From Rhodocollybia butyracea (taxonomy: Eukaryota; Basidiomycota; Agaricomycetes; Agaricales; Omphalotaceae): a stretch of DNA of 18,633 bases. The notes below the pieces were generated by a model. It saw only the letters and a list, made by a program, of their open reading frames with translations. It was not told the origin of the DNA and searched no databases. The position numbers and the translations under genes were made by a program. This document shows, one piece after another, positions 1-9,540 of the stretch (positions are counted from its first letter, which is position 1; every line of letters starts with the position of its first letter). The DNA is taken from the NCBI GenBank assembly GCA_015501585.1, contig JADNRY010001032.1, forward strand, positions 1-18,633, written 5' to 3'.

Positions 1-1838
1 AGGCTTATCCTTAGCGGCTCACGCAAACCCGAATACATCTGGGGAAACACCCCTGCAGTGGACTGCCTCCAGCTCTCGCACAACGAGGGAGTGCTGGAAA
101 GCCTCACTCGGGACTTCAACGTGTGCTTTGCAGGTACGCTGGCAGTAACTTAGTCTTGCAAAACAAAACCTATACCCAACTCAAACAGCATCGGAGATAT
201 ACGCAATATGGTCATGACAGTCAACAACCTCCCGGAAAACTATCAAGGTCGATGTAATATCCTTCTCAATGATCATAGTCCTATTATCACTACTCGGAAT
301 ATTTTGATTCTGTATCTCTCCTACACCGTGGGCCCACGATTGAATCAGCCGCTGAACTCGCGTTACATCTCATGTATTCTGCCAGACTTCGGGCTGCAGA
401 CTCCTCTGAGCTGCGCGCGCGCACTCAAGTAGATACGGGTATGTTCCCTTGTCAGGATGACAGTCACGACAATAGCGAAGGCCCTATGACACTGAAAACT
501 CTGAAGATTCGGGGAAAAGGAAAGCTTATATGCCACACAAGTCACCGCACATCTGTACAAAGAGCCACTACGTATGCTCAAGGCTACTCACTCCTTAAAA
601 GACACGCAGAACGCCTTACATTCTGCTATGCTGAATACTAAGCGGATTGACTATCTCGAGCGGTATTTCTGTGGTCTGAAGCCCGCACATCGTCTTTCGG
701 ATTTCCGATTCAGAGAGAAAGGTGTTCTCTTACCTTTTTCGTAGACGTGACAGAATTTCAAGAGCCAAATCTGTGAGTTTCTCTGCCAATTTCTGGATAA
801 TATCAATAAGTCTGACTGTTTTCCACAGACTCATGTTTTCTCCGATGGGAGTGGCTCACAAGGGACGATGCCAATCCGCTGTTCAGTTGGAACATCAACA
901 ACGTCTTGCACTTCGGAAAAGAACACGCCTGGACCCGGCGGATACTTTTGGCTGCCTCTTCTTGTATGTCAAAGCACAATTCATGGAATTTGCACGTCGG
1001 GTTGAACGATTCAGTATTAACATCCATGTCTCTCAGCTTGAGGCCGGTTTTGCTGCCCATGCTTTGTCCCAGGAAAGCTGAACCCAAGTATTCGGAAAGG
1101 AGTCAAAATTCGACAGGGTGGAGACATCCAATGTTGCGATTATATTAAAATTCCGCGTCTGTTGAATGATTGGTCTCCGCTGCTCAACAAAACCAACGTG
1201 CACGCTACCCTGCTCATGTACTCGATGAATTGGTTTTTGAACCAACCAGGTGCTGCAGCGAGTTCTTGCGTTCCCCCGACGTACACTGTTACTGCGACTG
1301 CGCAGCGTAGACTTTGCTCAATGCTCGTGAGCTTTTTATCTTCTTCCGCTGTTTTGGTAGTAACGTCGTCTGATATATCAACTTATGCTTCACAGGGAAC
1401 AGATCTGAAAAGCGTCTTTGCCCAAGGTACACAGAGCCGCATGGCAACCGTCGTAGGACACTGCGAAGAGCCTTTCATTGAGAATAGCGAACAGCTTCTG
1501 AGCCACCTTTCTTCTCCAGAAATTAAGAGTGCGTTTGAGACTAATAAGAATGCATATGAGAATCAAAAATCGGATCCATCCAAGGGTAGGCTTAGTCGCC
1601 CCATAGTACATGATCACTTATAAAGCTGACTCGGGAACCTTCATCAGCGCTATGGGATATCCCTTTCTGATCATCCAAGTGCACTGCCAATTAGGATGAC
1701 ACGGGAGGAATTCTATAATACATGTAAGTTCAAGTCCTTCGAATTCGAATAATATACCCCCATGATTAAAGCAATATAGACATGCTCGGTGGATGTGAAG
1801 CAGGCGTTCGATTCTTGGAATTTGAGAATGGGATCTAA
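1..1838 (+). pseudogene. DUF4470 domain protein, 5'-truncated by the window and frame-broken
   Basis: This belongs to the basidiomycete DUF4470 family, often found with MYND zinc fingers; its molecular role is unknown. Exon 1 (1-133) reads WGNTPAVDCLQL and DFNVCFA. After an intron (134-188), 194-330 reads GDIRNMVMTVNNLPENYQG and VLLNDHSPI-like sequence. Further on come AAELALHLMYSARL, RIDYLERYFCGLKPAHRL, GVLLPF, an intron at about 771-829, HVFSDGSG, DPADTFGCLFLYVKAQF and LLNDWSPLLNKTNVHATLL. The end reads RMTREEFYNTY, crosses an intron (1724-1779) and finishes with GVRFLEFENGI and a TAA at 1836-1838. The pieces lie in different frames: shifts occur near 192, 330, 730, 925 and 1137, and an in-frame TGA sits at 1079-1081. 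The order of family blocks is complete, so this is one gene, not scattered fragments. Several indels could be assembly errors, but the stop codon favours real decay. The family call is from memory of conserved blocks. Confidence 0.75.
1724..1779 (+). other. Last intron of the DUF4470 gene
   Basis: A 56-base intron with donor GTAAGT and acceptor ATAG. Removing it joins EEFYNT to YMLGGCEAGVRFLEFE without a frame break, restoring the usual family C-terminus. The intact splice signals show that the gene's 3' end is still recognisable despite upstream damage. Confidence 0.7.
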
Positions 1839-2007
1839 TTCTGAAGGAGAAATCTAGTAATAATTAAAACCACAAGTTGAGCGAGGACGCCCCTGTACCT
1901 CATTTAGCTTGGGGAAAATAGTTTTTGGTTTATATCTGTACGGACGACGAAGCGAGGAAAGCCTTGCGTGATGTTCACTCTACTGAATGAGAATCTTAGC
2001 TGAAGCT

Positions 2008-2021
2008 AAATACAATGCAAC
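2008..2021 (+). repeat. Left target-site duplication of the retroposon
   Basis: The 14-base word AAATACAATGCAAC is found here and again at 2357-2370, directly after a poly(A) tract. Perfect flanking direct repeats of this length are the expected footprint of target-primed reverse transcription. Confidence 0.75.
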
Positions 2022-2359
2022 TAAATTCGGAAAAAAGGCCCTTCCTAAAACGGTCGTACTAGATACATGGAGCGGCACACTGTCAAATAAGGACCTGCCA
2101 GGAGACTGGATAAGTAGACCCGGGGTTTTAGTGGGTATGGGTATGGATCTGTTCCCCAGAGGAAGGAACAGATGAACTACACCACAAATACCTCCCGAGT
2201 CCCACATAATCTACATACCGTAGATATGCAAAGACATTTCCCCGGGGGAAGCTCACTCTAAGCAGATTCCGACTCTGCTGCTTTAAGTTAGGCTTTAGAG
2301 CTGACCAAGTCAGTAACCTAGGGCCACATACTTCCATAAAAAAAAAAAAAAAAAAAAAA
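2022..2359 (+). mobile_element. SINE-like retroposon or processed retrocopy with a poly(A) tail
   Basis: A segment of about 340 bases ends in a run of 22 A residues (2338-2359) and is bracketed by identical 14-base repeats (2008-2021 and 2357-2370; the A residues are shared with the tail). This is the structure left by LINE-type machinery acting in trans on a polyadenylated or A-tailed RNA. The body has no convincing open frame. It contains two good hairpins: CTGTTCC pairing with GGAACAG (around 2149-2173) and AGCAGA pairing with TCTGCT (around 2262-2281). These hint at a structured small RNA as source. I could not find a clear Pol III A box or B box, so a tRNA-derived SINE is not established, and a retrocopy of some other RNA or of an mRNA 3' end remains possible. 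Confidence 0.65.
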
Positions 2360-2370
2360 TACAATGCAAC
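2357..2370 (+). repeat. Right target-site duplication of the retroposon
   Basis: Second copy of the 14-base word seen at 2008-2021. It overlaps the last three A residues of the poly(A) tail, so the exact junction is ambiguous by up to three bases. Confidence 0.75.
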
Positions 2371-3085
2371 CTATCCAAATCGACAATACAAGTCTACCAG
2401 GACGATCAATTTCACGCGAAGTTGGCGATTTATATAATGGCAGATCCCGCGTGATCGTGAACTTTCGAGTGATCTAAGACAAATCGGAGATTCAGGGAAA
2501 CTGGAAACCGCAGACTTGTATATCATGAAGGGCCGCTACATCTGTTCAAAGGGCGTCTTTGCACAATCTTTGCACGTCTTTGAGAATTTTGGGCAGTCCA
2601 GGTCATAGTAATTGAAACTTGATTGAAGCCGTAGCTTGAGACCGCCTATGACATTCTTCCCAGATGCAGACTTTGCTTGCGATATGCAAGTTGGTTGATT
2701 TGCGCATTATCGTGGGAGACGCAAAAATCCAGTTGCTATTAGCCATTGCTATTAGCCAATGGTGCCGTGGAAAAATTCGTGGAGAGTTATTCATAAAGTG
2801 AACATCTCAAGCCAATGATGGTCTGAGGTGTCACATTAAAAGTTGTGTGCGGTAAGTATCACTAGTCATTTGTGTAACCTATGTCAATCCTCAGTCGAGG
2901 AAATGGGGGTCTGCTAGGCTGGGAATCATAAACATAAACCTCGATTTTGGTACTGCATGTCCAATTCATTATTCCCATAGGAGTACTATAAAGACATACA
3001 TGGAAGTATCGATGTAATAGGCTACCGGCGCACGTATCGGCAGTCAAGGACTGACTAGTCGCCACACTCGAATATCTCAAGCGCT
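2371..3085. other. Intergenic stretch without a recognised gene
   Basis: About 700 bases between the retroposon and the end of the P450 gene. The open frames here are short and show no family pattern. The only local structure seen is a tandem 13-base repeat at 2733-2758. The part next to 3086 should hold the P450 3' untranslated region, but no clear polyadenylation signal was picked out. Confidence 0.5.
2733..2758 (+). repeat. Perfect tandem duplication of a 13-base word
   Basis: TTGCTATTAGCCA occurs twice back to back (2733-2745 and 2746-2758). It is a minimal tandem duplication, probably from replication slippage, with no visible function. Confidence 0.8.
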
Positions 3086-5423
3086 CTACTTTCGCCGCTC
3101 GAATATCAATGGAACATTGCGAAACACCGAGAGTTAGAACAACTTTCGCATCTAGAACTCTATCTTTCCATTCCTCTTGAGTCTCACCTTCATTCAGCTT
3201 CGGAAGGACTTTTCCAGTCACGAAGGAGCATCGAAAGGAAGCATACGGCCTCGGTTGTCGCGAATTTCCTTCCAATGCAGGCTCGCGGACCTACGGTCAA
3301 TCAAGTATTAGGACACATCGTCGTGCTCCTGTCGGAAAATTGCGATAAACGTACCAACGCTGAACGCAGTGAAATCTTCCGAGTCATTGCTGATCCCATG
3401 CCATCGAGAGGGTTTATAAGACATGGGATCTTCGAAATATCTGGGGTTGCGCTCTAATAATGGAAAGATTGAGAATTTGAGCATGCATCAGCACTAAATT
3501 AAAACTCACGAACGCCAACCATATCGATAACAACCTATACCTCGACGTCACGACCGCCAAATCTCAATAGTGAAGGAGCTCACCACTTTGACCTTTAGCA
3601 ATCGGGACTGCAATCGTTTCCCTCTTGACCTCGAGGATTGGGCATCTGAACGACTGTATCCTCACTAGCCTGCCGGATCATGATATGACCAGAAGCTAAA
3701 GATGAAACGATTTCGAATTTGTGTGAGCAACGAAATCGAAGGAAGGGCACTCACGGAATAGTCTGAGGGCTTCGAAAAAGGCTGCCAAGACTTTATTAAG
3801 GTTGTTGTAGTCCTCAATTGCTGGAACAATAAGTAAAGATTAAGTAAAAGGAAGTGGAAAAGGCAAGCTCTTACAGGGTCTCGGTCATAGCCAACAACTT
3901 CCCTGATTTGCTCGACAACTTCATCCTGAATGTCTTGGTTTAATGACAAAAATCCCAACGTAGCCGCTAGAGTGTGGGCCGTTGTTTTCTGTGGTCGGCA
4001 TGTAATTAGCTAATCGAACACACCAATGAAACAACATGCACTGTACCGTGGCCGGCGAATAGCATGATATAGACATTTCCCGATCTGTTGACCTAAGTTT
4101 AGGTGAAGCAAAAATAGGGAGAAAACATACGAGTTCGCTGTCACTGAGTTGGTATTTGGACTCTTCGTTTTCATTGGCTTTTACAAGTAAACTGAAAGCG
4201 TCTTTCTGTGTACCATCGTGAATTTCCCTTTTGCGAGCTGCCACCTGATCTTTCATGAAAGCCATCATTGCCTCGTAAGCGGCATTAGATTGCTGGATCC
4301 TACGGTAAAGTGTGAGAATCAATCAAGCATGACATGGGAACGAATACCATTGGAATGGTAGCCGCAGAACCCATCTGGGAGCAATGACGCGCAGCATATA
4401 ACTCTCAACCCCGATTCGCATTGCCTGTTGGACAGATAAACTTCCGCTAGAAGTCCGAGGAGGTTCGTCCCTAGATTAGCAATGAGAAGATATTCTTGCA
4501 AGCTGCGAAACCAGAATACCAATGGAAACGAAAATCCGAACGCGCATGTCCCGAGGACCAGAAGGGCGAGCTGAAGACTGTATGAGACGAAGACCTCAAG
4601 TATCAAGCTCAGGTCCTTGCCTTGAAAGTGATGTCTTGAATAACTGGTACGACCGTAGTCCCCTTCCCTTCCCACTTTTCGGCAACGATGAGATCCCGAT
4701 ATGTTTTCAGTGTTTGATTCCCATACAAGTCGATACCTGTAAATGATCAAGGTGGGTTCCGGACTCGTAATACAGTTAGACAAACAGTTCGCTGTTGAAC
4801 GCAGGGCCCATGACGCGTCGGTGCTTCCGCCAGACATCTCCTTCAGCGGCGAAAATATTCATACCCCACAAGCTACGTACACAATGAGCACATGTGCATC
4901 ATGACCGATGATCATCGGGAAGGCAAGCGGAAACATACAGTAGAGCTCTTGCTGACCAAGTGGGCTTAAAAAATCCTGTCCTGTTCGCGCCAGACGAAAC
5001 TTGACGAGCGACGTCAAGGTTTGTAGACCAGATCATAGGTCCTCCGACCAGCCACGGAACTATGGAGACAGTTTCATTGTCCGTGTATACTTTCGGGGGA
5101 ATCGTCAAGCATACGTCGACTGCGTAGTAAGACAACCTACGATCAGATTTCCTCGCCCAATGAATATCTGGTCCTGCATTCCACCATGTAGTGGGAAAGG
5201 CAACTGCTGGAAGACTGAAGGGGCTAAACGGGGGACGAAGACCCGGTAAATAGTTCACCAACTATTAAAAAATGAGTATAGTTAGACGAAGTCAATCGTG
5301 GTTACGCACTCGAAGCCCACGGAAAACAACCCAAAGTCTGTGCACAAGCAAAATGCTAATGAAAGTCACGATAATACCTGCAAAATTGTTTCGGAGAAAA
5401 ATGAAAGAAAGCTCTATTAACAT
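3086..5423 (-). pseudogene. Cytochrome P450 monooxygenase, complete locus with frame breaks
   Basis: Heme-thiolate monooxygenase of the membrane-bound fungal type, expected to be ER-anchored and to work with a P450 reductase; the substrate is unknown. Exon 1 (5423-5310) encodes an N-terminal anchor, FAGIIVTFISILLVHRLW. Then follow NYLPGLRPPFSPFSLP, PWLVGGPMIWSTN, FAAEGDVWRKHRRVMGPAF, an I-helix block (YIMLFAGHG then TTAHTLAATL), the ExxR segment FFEALRLFP (exon 3820-3755), a PERF-like block (NPRYFEDP, YKPSRW) and the heme loop FSVGPRACIGRKFA spanning an intron (3291-3354). The C-terminus reads VPLIFERRK with TAG at 3088-3086. I placed 15 exons, about the normal length of 520-550 residues. Frame breaks occur near 4715, 4470-4520, 4078, 3986, 3820, 3613, 3534, 3211 and 3119. 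Several are one-base changes in A/T runs, so the gene may be intact in the organism. The CYP family number is not assigned. Confidence 0.92.
4571..4620 (-). other. GC-AG intron in the P450 gene
   Basis: After the exon ending DITFK the only workable donor is AAG|GCAAGG, the consensus of the rare GC-AG intron class. With acceptor CTTCAG, the frame continues into LALLVLGTCAFGF. The intron is 50 bases, like its neighbours. Confidence 0.55.
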
Positions 5424-5773
5424 TTTCGGACTCCCAGAGGTAAGGCTTTGTGAAAAGGGAAAGAAGAAAGTAAATTGATATCTAATCAGACACGGAATCA
5501 GATGTAAAACAACGCGACAACGCGACCAAGCGGAACGAAAGGAAAGAGGCTTGTGCCTGATTAAATGCTGTGGGTATGCGGGTATCCTACTAGGTCTGAC
5601 AATGTGACATCGAGATAAATATGATCATCAAGATATTTAACGTGCTTTTGGTCAGCTCAATCTGTACGATTGGAGCCTACAAGCCCGGGGCCCACGACAA
5701 GGGAGCACGAGGAAGGATCGCTACGCAGATCGGGCGCGCGCCTACCGCCCCCGGGAAGAAAGTAAACACTCAC

Positions 5774-6344
5774 CTTGCGACTAGGCTTCAAGCTAATCTG
5801 GAGAGTATGCTGTAAGTCGATAGTCGGAAATTGGAAACCTGAACAGAAACGTTACCGTTTGAACAGAGCATATCCTTGAAGTACATGTTTTAGCTGAGCG
5901 ATGAGATTCAGAATGATATGGAGTCGAAGGTTTGCTCTGTCTTTCACAGTATTGGTAACAATGCGAGAAGTGAGGGTACTTGATCATTTTGTAAGCTTCA
6001 GTGGGCTTTGTGTTGCTTGACTTGCACTTGAAACCGCACTCAATTCTTGAAGTTTTGACGTTTGGAAGCATGAAGTCCGAGAAACATTGATACTGAAGAC
6101 TTAAGCTTCTAGTCACAGCATACCAGAGAGCGAGAGCGAGAGAGCAGTTCCAGTCCCAGATGTAAGCTTTGAGGGCTTGACGAGATCCCGGGTCCTGTCC
6201 ACGAAGTAATGGAGGCTACTTGCATCACCGCTTGAGGATAGTTCAGGAGCGACAGAAGCTTGAACAGATTGACCCAGAAGATCGATTGAGGCGAAGCAGA
6301 CTACCGAAAAGCAAATAAATAAATGGCAAAACCCCGAGCAACAT
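5774..6344 (-). CDS. Unrecognised candidate gene, possibly with an N-terminal signal or membrane segment
   Basis: I do not recognise this gene. The ATG at 6344-6342 opens a hydrophobic stretch (LLGVLPFIYLLFG). A one-base shift then leads into a long frame with plausible codon use: SIDLLGQSVQASVAPELS, SSLHYFVDRTRDLVKPSKL, then SGTGTALSLALSG up to a possible GTATGC donor at 6123. After a candidate intron (6046-6123) the minus strand reads LQELSAVSSASQATQSPLK and then a helical, basic stretch, ANLRLHIILNLIAQLKHVLQ, ending at a GTAACG donor (5855). A mini-exon may lie at 5797-5774. A TATA-like box about 215 bases upstream and a pyrimidine-rich leader support transcription. The 3' end was not found. 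At least one in-frame TGA and one frame break must be assumed, so this may also be a remnant. Confidence 0.33.
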
Positions 6345-6556
6345 GGCGAAGGTGAAATGTGGCGTTATGGGATTGGTGGTGAAAGGCAACGACGATAAGA
6401 ACGAAGGTGAATGAGAAGATGAATGGGAGATGAATATCAATGCGTGTCGAAAGGATGAAGATGATAAGGAGGCTGGTGGAAAGAGCAAAATAAACAAAAG
6501 GTGGCGGTGGTGAGAGTGAAAGAAGGTGCAGGCCAGATAGCGCCACGCCATGATTG

Positions 6557-6566
6557 CTTTTATAGC
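6557..6566 (-). promoter_or_regulatory. TATA-like box upstream of the candidate gene at 6344
   Basis: The minus strand reads GGCTATAAAAG here. It is followed by about 200 bases of C/T-rich sequence, as seen in the leaders of strongly expressed fungal genes, before the ATG at 6344. This fits a promoter for the unrecognised minus-strand gene. Confidence 0.45.
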
Positions 6567-7389
6567 CCTGGTCAAAACAGAGGGCCCCACACGGCAAGCG
6601 GTCCAAGCTGGTCCAAAGTCATAATTACTTGTTATAGACCACAATAACAGAACAATTGCTGTCACAACCCTGAGCGCCGAGCCACTCGTTCGATTGTAGT
6701 TTGTTTTAGAAAAGGATAAGGTAGCAACGGTGGGAGGCTCATGATGGCGGTGGCGAGCGAGCATCTGTACAGTGTACTAAGTCTGTAAGACCATACAGTG
6801 CAGGATTCAACCAAAGCGAGCTGGAATAATGAGTGCATGGCAAAGAAAGAGGCCGCCACGGTAAAGTGACGCGTCAAAGCTTGCCGAATGCGTATCTTTC
6901 GGAAGGTCTACTTGTTGCCAAAGCACGCGTAAACCATTGTATTGAACGGCCGCGATGAACAAAAACAGCAGAAACAAGGTGGTCAAAGCAAAAAGCGTCG
7001 CTTGGGCTTGTGAGAATCGACTCCTTGGCAAAGTTAGATTAGATAAGTTAAGCGTCAATCACATGACGTGACGAGATAAGATAAGAATATTGTAGACAGT
7101 AGAGTGCTGCTGCTGTTTCAAGCTGCAATCCCAACTTGAACCGACTTCAGGAAAAAGATAATCGAAATGGATACTGTATTCCAACACCGACACGTCAAGT
7201 TCGTAAAAAAAATGTTACATATTTACAGGTCCGTATTATGATAGTACAAACTCATGGTACAAACCAAAACACAGAACACAGATGAATAGAGTAGGGGGCA
7301 TACTTACATAAATAAAACGGAATACAGAAACGCGGTTTTACCCAAAGGAACATAAAAACCCTCACCATCATAGCACGCAGTTCCGAATT
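6567..7389. other. Mostly non-coding stretch between the candidate gene and the RING ligase 3' end
   Basis: No gene could be supported. One minus-strand open frame (7058-6807) encodes a strongly hydrophobic segment, LFALTTLFLLFLFIAAV, but it has no ATG (it opens at TTG after an in-frame stop) and no family resemblance. The part next to 7390 should contain the RING gene's 3' untranslated region. Motifs for regulatory proteins cluster at 7042-7085. Confidence 0.4.
7042..7085. promoter_or_regulatory. Cluster of GATA motifs around a CRE-like palindrome
   Basis: GATAAG is present at 7042-7047, 7075-7080 and 7080-7085 on the plus strand. Between them lies TCACATGACGTGA (about 7058-7070), close to a palindrome and like binding sites of bZIP or bHLH factors. 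GATA factors often mediate nitrogen control in fungi. The position is upstream of the minus-strand candidate gene, but more than 450 bases from its TATA-like box, so the assignment is an inference. Confidence 0.35.
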
Positions 7390-9158
7390 CTACAACTGAC
7401 TCTCCAAGTCTGATCGCGAGCCATTGCCACGACCGGTGAGGCCCCGAAGGAAACCTGGACGAGTGAAGAGCCCGCCGGATGTCACATCAGCAGTGTTCTG
7501 AGTAGTCTGGGGTTGAGCAGATGTGGGTGCTTCGGCTGTCACCGGTAGTGGAAGACCGGAGGGAGAAGCGTCAGCGATATCTTGATCAACGCCTTCGTCG
7601 TGATCGTCGTCAGATTCTTCTGGTCGTGGATCCGGACTAGGAGCTTCGTTTTTGGTTTCGTTTGTATTCGGCGGAGTCGTAGTTATTCGTAGTAAAGAGG
7701 TATAAGCTTTAAGTTTGGCAGTAAGATCATCGTGTAAAGACAGTAGGCAAAAGACACATACGTTGTCGACAGACAGGACAGAACCACCCTTTCGCCTTGC
7801 GCTTTCTTCTTGTCGGAAGCGGAGCTGGAGTAGTAGCTTCACCACCTCCGGTTCCAGATGCACTTGCCTCGCCACCTTCGGCAGCGCCATCTGCGGTAGC
7901 TGGTGGCTCATCTGCAGGCTGGGTGATATTCCCACCAGCACCGAACTCGACCATATTCAGGGCGCAGTCTTTGCAAGCGACAAGATGCCTGCAAGGAAGA
8001 AGGACCACTTCACGAGGAGAAGAAAGGCACAGGAGACATTCGGAGGGCGAGTCGTCGTTGGTATCATTGGGTTTCAACGACAGGAGCACCTGCAACAGGG
8101 GGATATGTATGCGTAGAAGGGAGAGGTGCGGTGGGTGCGTGTGTATGAGTCGAGGAGGAGGATGCAGTAAGGCCGTAAATCTCGTGTAGATGGAAGGTAT
8201 GAGCACCGATAGTAGCCTCGCGTTTGACGACTTTGACCACCCACGGTCGGGTATCTTCCTCATCTTCCGGTTTTCACTTCTGGTGCCGGGGGAAGCCTCC
8301 TCGCCGCCGGACTCGGCGTTAGTTCGCAGCAGCAGGACTGTGCTTGACTTTAGGACCAAACCGTTCCACCGACAAATAAGTAACCTGTTCGTTGGGACTC
8401 GCGAGCTCAGTTCCCTGTTCGTTCTAGAGCTGCGATCCTGATGGTAACCTTGATACCGTCATCTGCATCTCCTTTCTTCAACTTGTCGACTTCTGTGGGA
8501 TGCGAATTATCTGGCGAAGAGGCATCAACAACGGCCAGGGCTGGTCCGGAAACGGACATGTTACGGTTGTTGTGGCGTTTGGTGGAAAAGATGGGTCAGG
8601 CGCTTTCGGCGAGAATTCGGATGTGCGCTCGAGGGAGCTTCAGCACCCGCAGTAGGAACAGAAGCACCGGAAGTTGCAGGAACGGAAGCGGAATTCGTAT
8701 CTGAAGATGATTTTCCCGCATCCTCATGAGTTGTCTCGAATCTTCCCAGCTCGAGAATAGCACCTTCCTCTAATTTCAGAATGTTGCCATATCCACCATC
8801 TACGACCGATTCGAAAACGAGAAACTTGGACAGCTTCGGGGATGCGCCATCACTGGCCAAAGGGGTCGGTGCAGCATCGGGGTGGCCAGGAGGGAGCAAC
8901 ACGTGAACGTAAATTCCACATTTCGGAGCATCGCAGTCGTATTCGAATTCCAACGCATGTTGCGAGCCATGATGAGATTCGTCTCCTTCAAGTGTTTCAA
9001 GAGGGGAAAGACGAATAGTGGGTCGTTTTAGATTAACCAGTGCTTGCAGGGTCGTAGTTGGCTGAGTTGGCTATCGGGATATCAGAAGCAAAATCATGGC
9101 CGAAAAGGCTCTCAAGTACCTCTTTGCTTTTTTCAATCCACGATTTCACCACATCCAT
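7390..9158 (-). CDS. Mahogunin-type RING E3 ubiquitin ligase, frame-broken in this sequence
   Basis: Predicted E3 ligase of the MGRN1/RNF157 group, which ubiquitinates membrane or trafficking proteins in other eukaryotes. The N-terminal beta-rich module reads TLQALVNLKRPTIRLSPLE and ALEFEYDCDAPKCGIYVHV, then FLVFESVVDGGYGNILKLEE. After a low-complexity linker come SVSGPALAVVDA, SPNEQVTYLSVERFG and WVVKVVKREATIGAHTFHLH. The C3HC4 RING has ECLLCLSSPREVVLLPCRHL, CKDC and, after an insert, GWFCPVCRQ. An intron (7707-7761) joins CRQ to PYTSLLRITTTPP. The acidic tail ends at TAG 7390-7392. Frame breaks lie near 8580, 8414, 8330, 8262 and 8070, several at homopolymers; all key cysteines and the histidine are present. 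The 5' end is uncertain: ATG at 9158 with an intron at 9071-9119 fits, but exons may reach about 9440. Confidence 0.88.
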
Positions 9159-9540
9159 TGTGAGTTCATCTTTCAAAACCTTTCTTCTCTGTAGCGTTCG
9201 TCCAAGCAGGACCTCCGCTGATTACACCAATATTCGACCAAATAGGTTTCAGGTCCCTTTTTCTCTTTCGATGAGTCTTTTTGGTGGTGGTCCGCCAGGC
9301 CAAGGCCGTTGATTGCAGCTACGGTGGTTGCCTGTGCCATTGTTCTCGCTTGCCGTGAAGTGTTGGTTTCCGGGCGAGCAAGATACGGTGTCTGGTGAAG
9401 TCTCCGTGTACGATTCCAATTTGAGTATTGACCAGTATCTGTGAAAGACCAGGAGTGAGAATAACGAAGAAAGAAAGAAAGTGGGAAATACAAGACACCA
9501 ACTAGACAGCTTGGCTGGCCATGAAAGTGCAAGGCAAAGT
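9159..9540 (-). other. Possible upstream exons or leader of the RING gene
   Basis: The minus strand contains a good intron end (a T/C-rich run followed by TTTCACAG near 9435) and then partly coding-like sequence. One frame reads GVISGGPAWTNATEKKGFE and, after one base shift, LTMDVVKSWIEKSKE, which continues in frame to the exon ending at 9120. Another frame offers an ATG at about 9341 (MAQATTVAAINGLGLADHH). I could not decide between a longer ligase N-terminus, a separate small gene and untranslated leader. Confidence 0.3.

Noticed and set aside
2022..2359. tRNA-derived SINE with A and B boxes
   Set aside because: A weak A-box-like word (TGGATAAGTAG) is present, but no credible B box follows at the right distance, so the tRNA origin is not claimed.
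5001..5249. Plus-strand open frame opposite the P450 N-terminus
   Set aside because: It is a shadow of well-supported P450 exons on the other strand.
5685..5760. GC-rich patch that might be a transposon end or RNA gene
   Set aside because: No inverted repeat, target duplication or tRNA-type fold could be found; no second copy is in the window.
6243..6764. Long hydrophobic minus-strand open frames that look like a multi-pass membrane protein
   Set aside because: The hydrophobic appearance comes from a pyrimidine-rich strand, and two frames look equally hydrophobic. The stretch lies just after a TATA-like box and fits a C/T-rich leader better than a 173-residue protein.
6807..7058. Minus-strand frame with a strong membrane helix
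   Set aside because: It has no ATG, opens at a TTG directly after an in-frame stop, and continues into no recognisable protein or clear splice site.
7715..8189. Plus-strand open frames opposite the RING gene
   Set aside because: They are the antisense of the conserved RING and linker coding sequence and show no family pattern of their own.
9319..9501. Kinase-like words (VHGDFTRHRILL) resembling an APH or protein kinase catalytic loop
   Set aside because: There is no downstream DFG/DFD motif and no upstream lysine or glutamate region. The match is a few residues only and may be chance.
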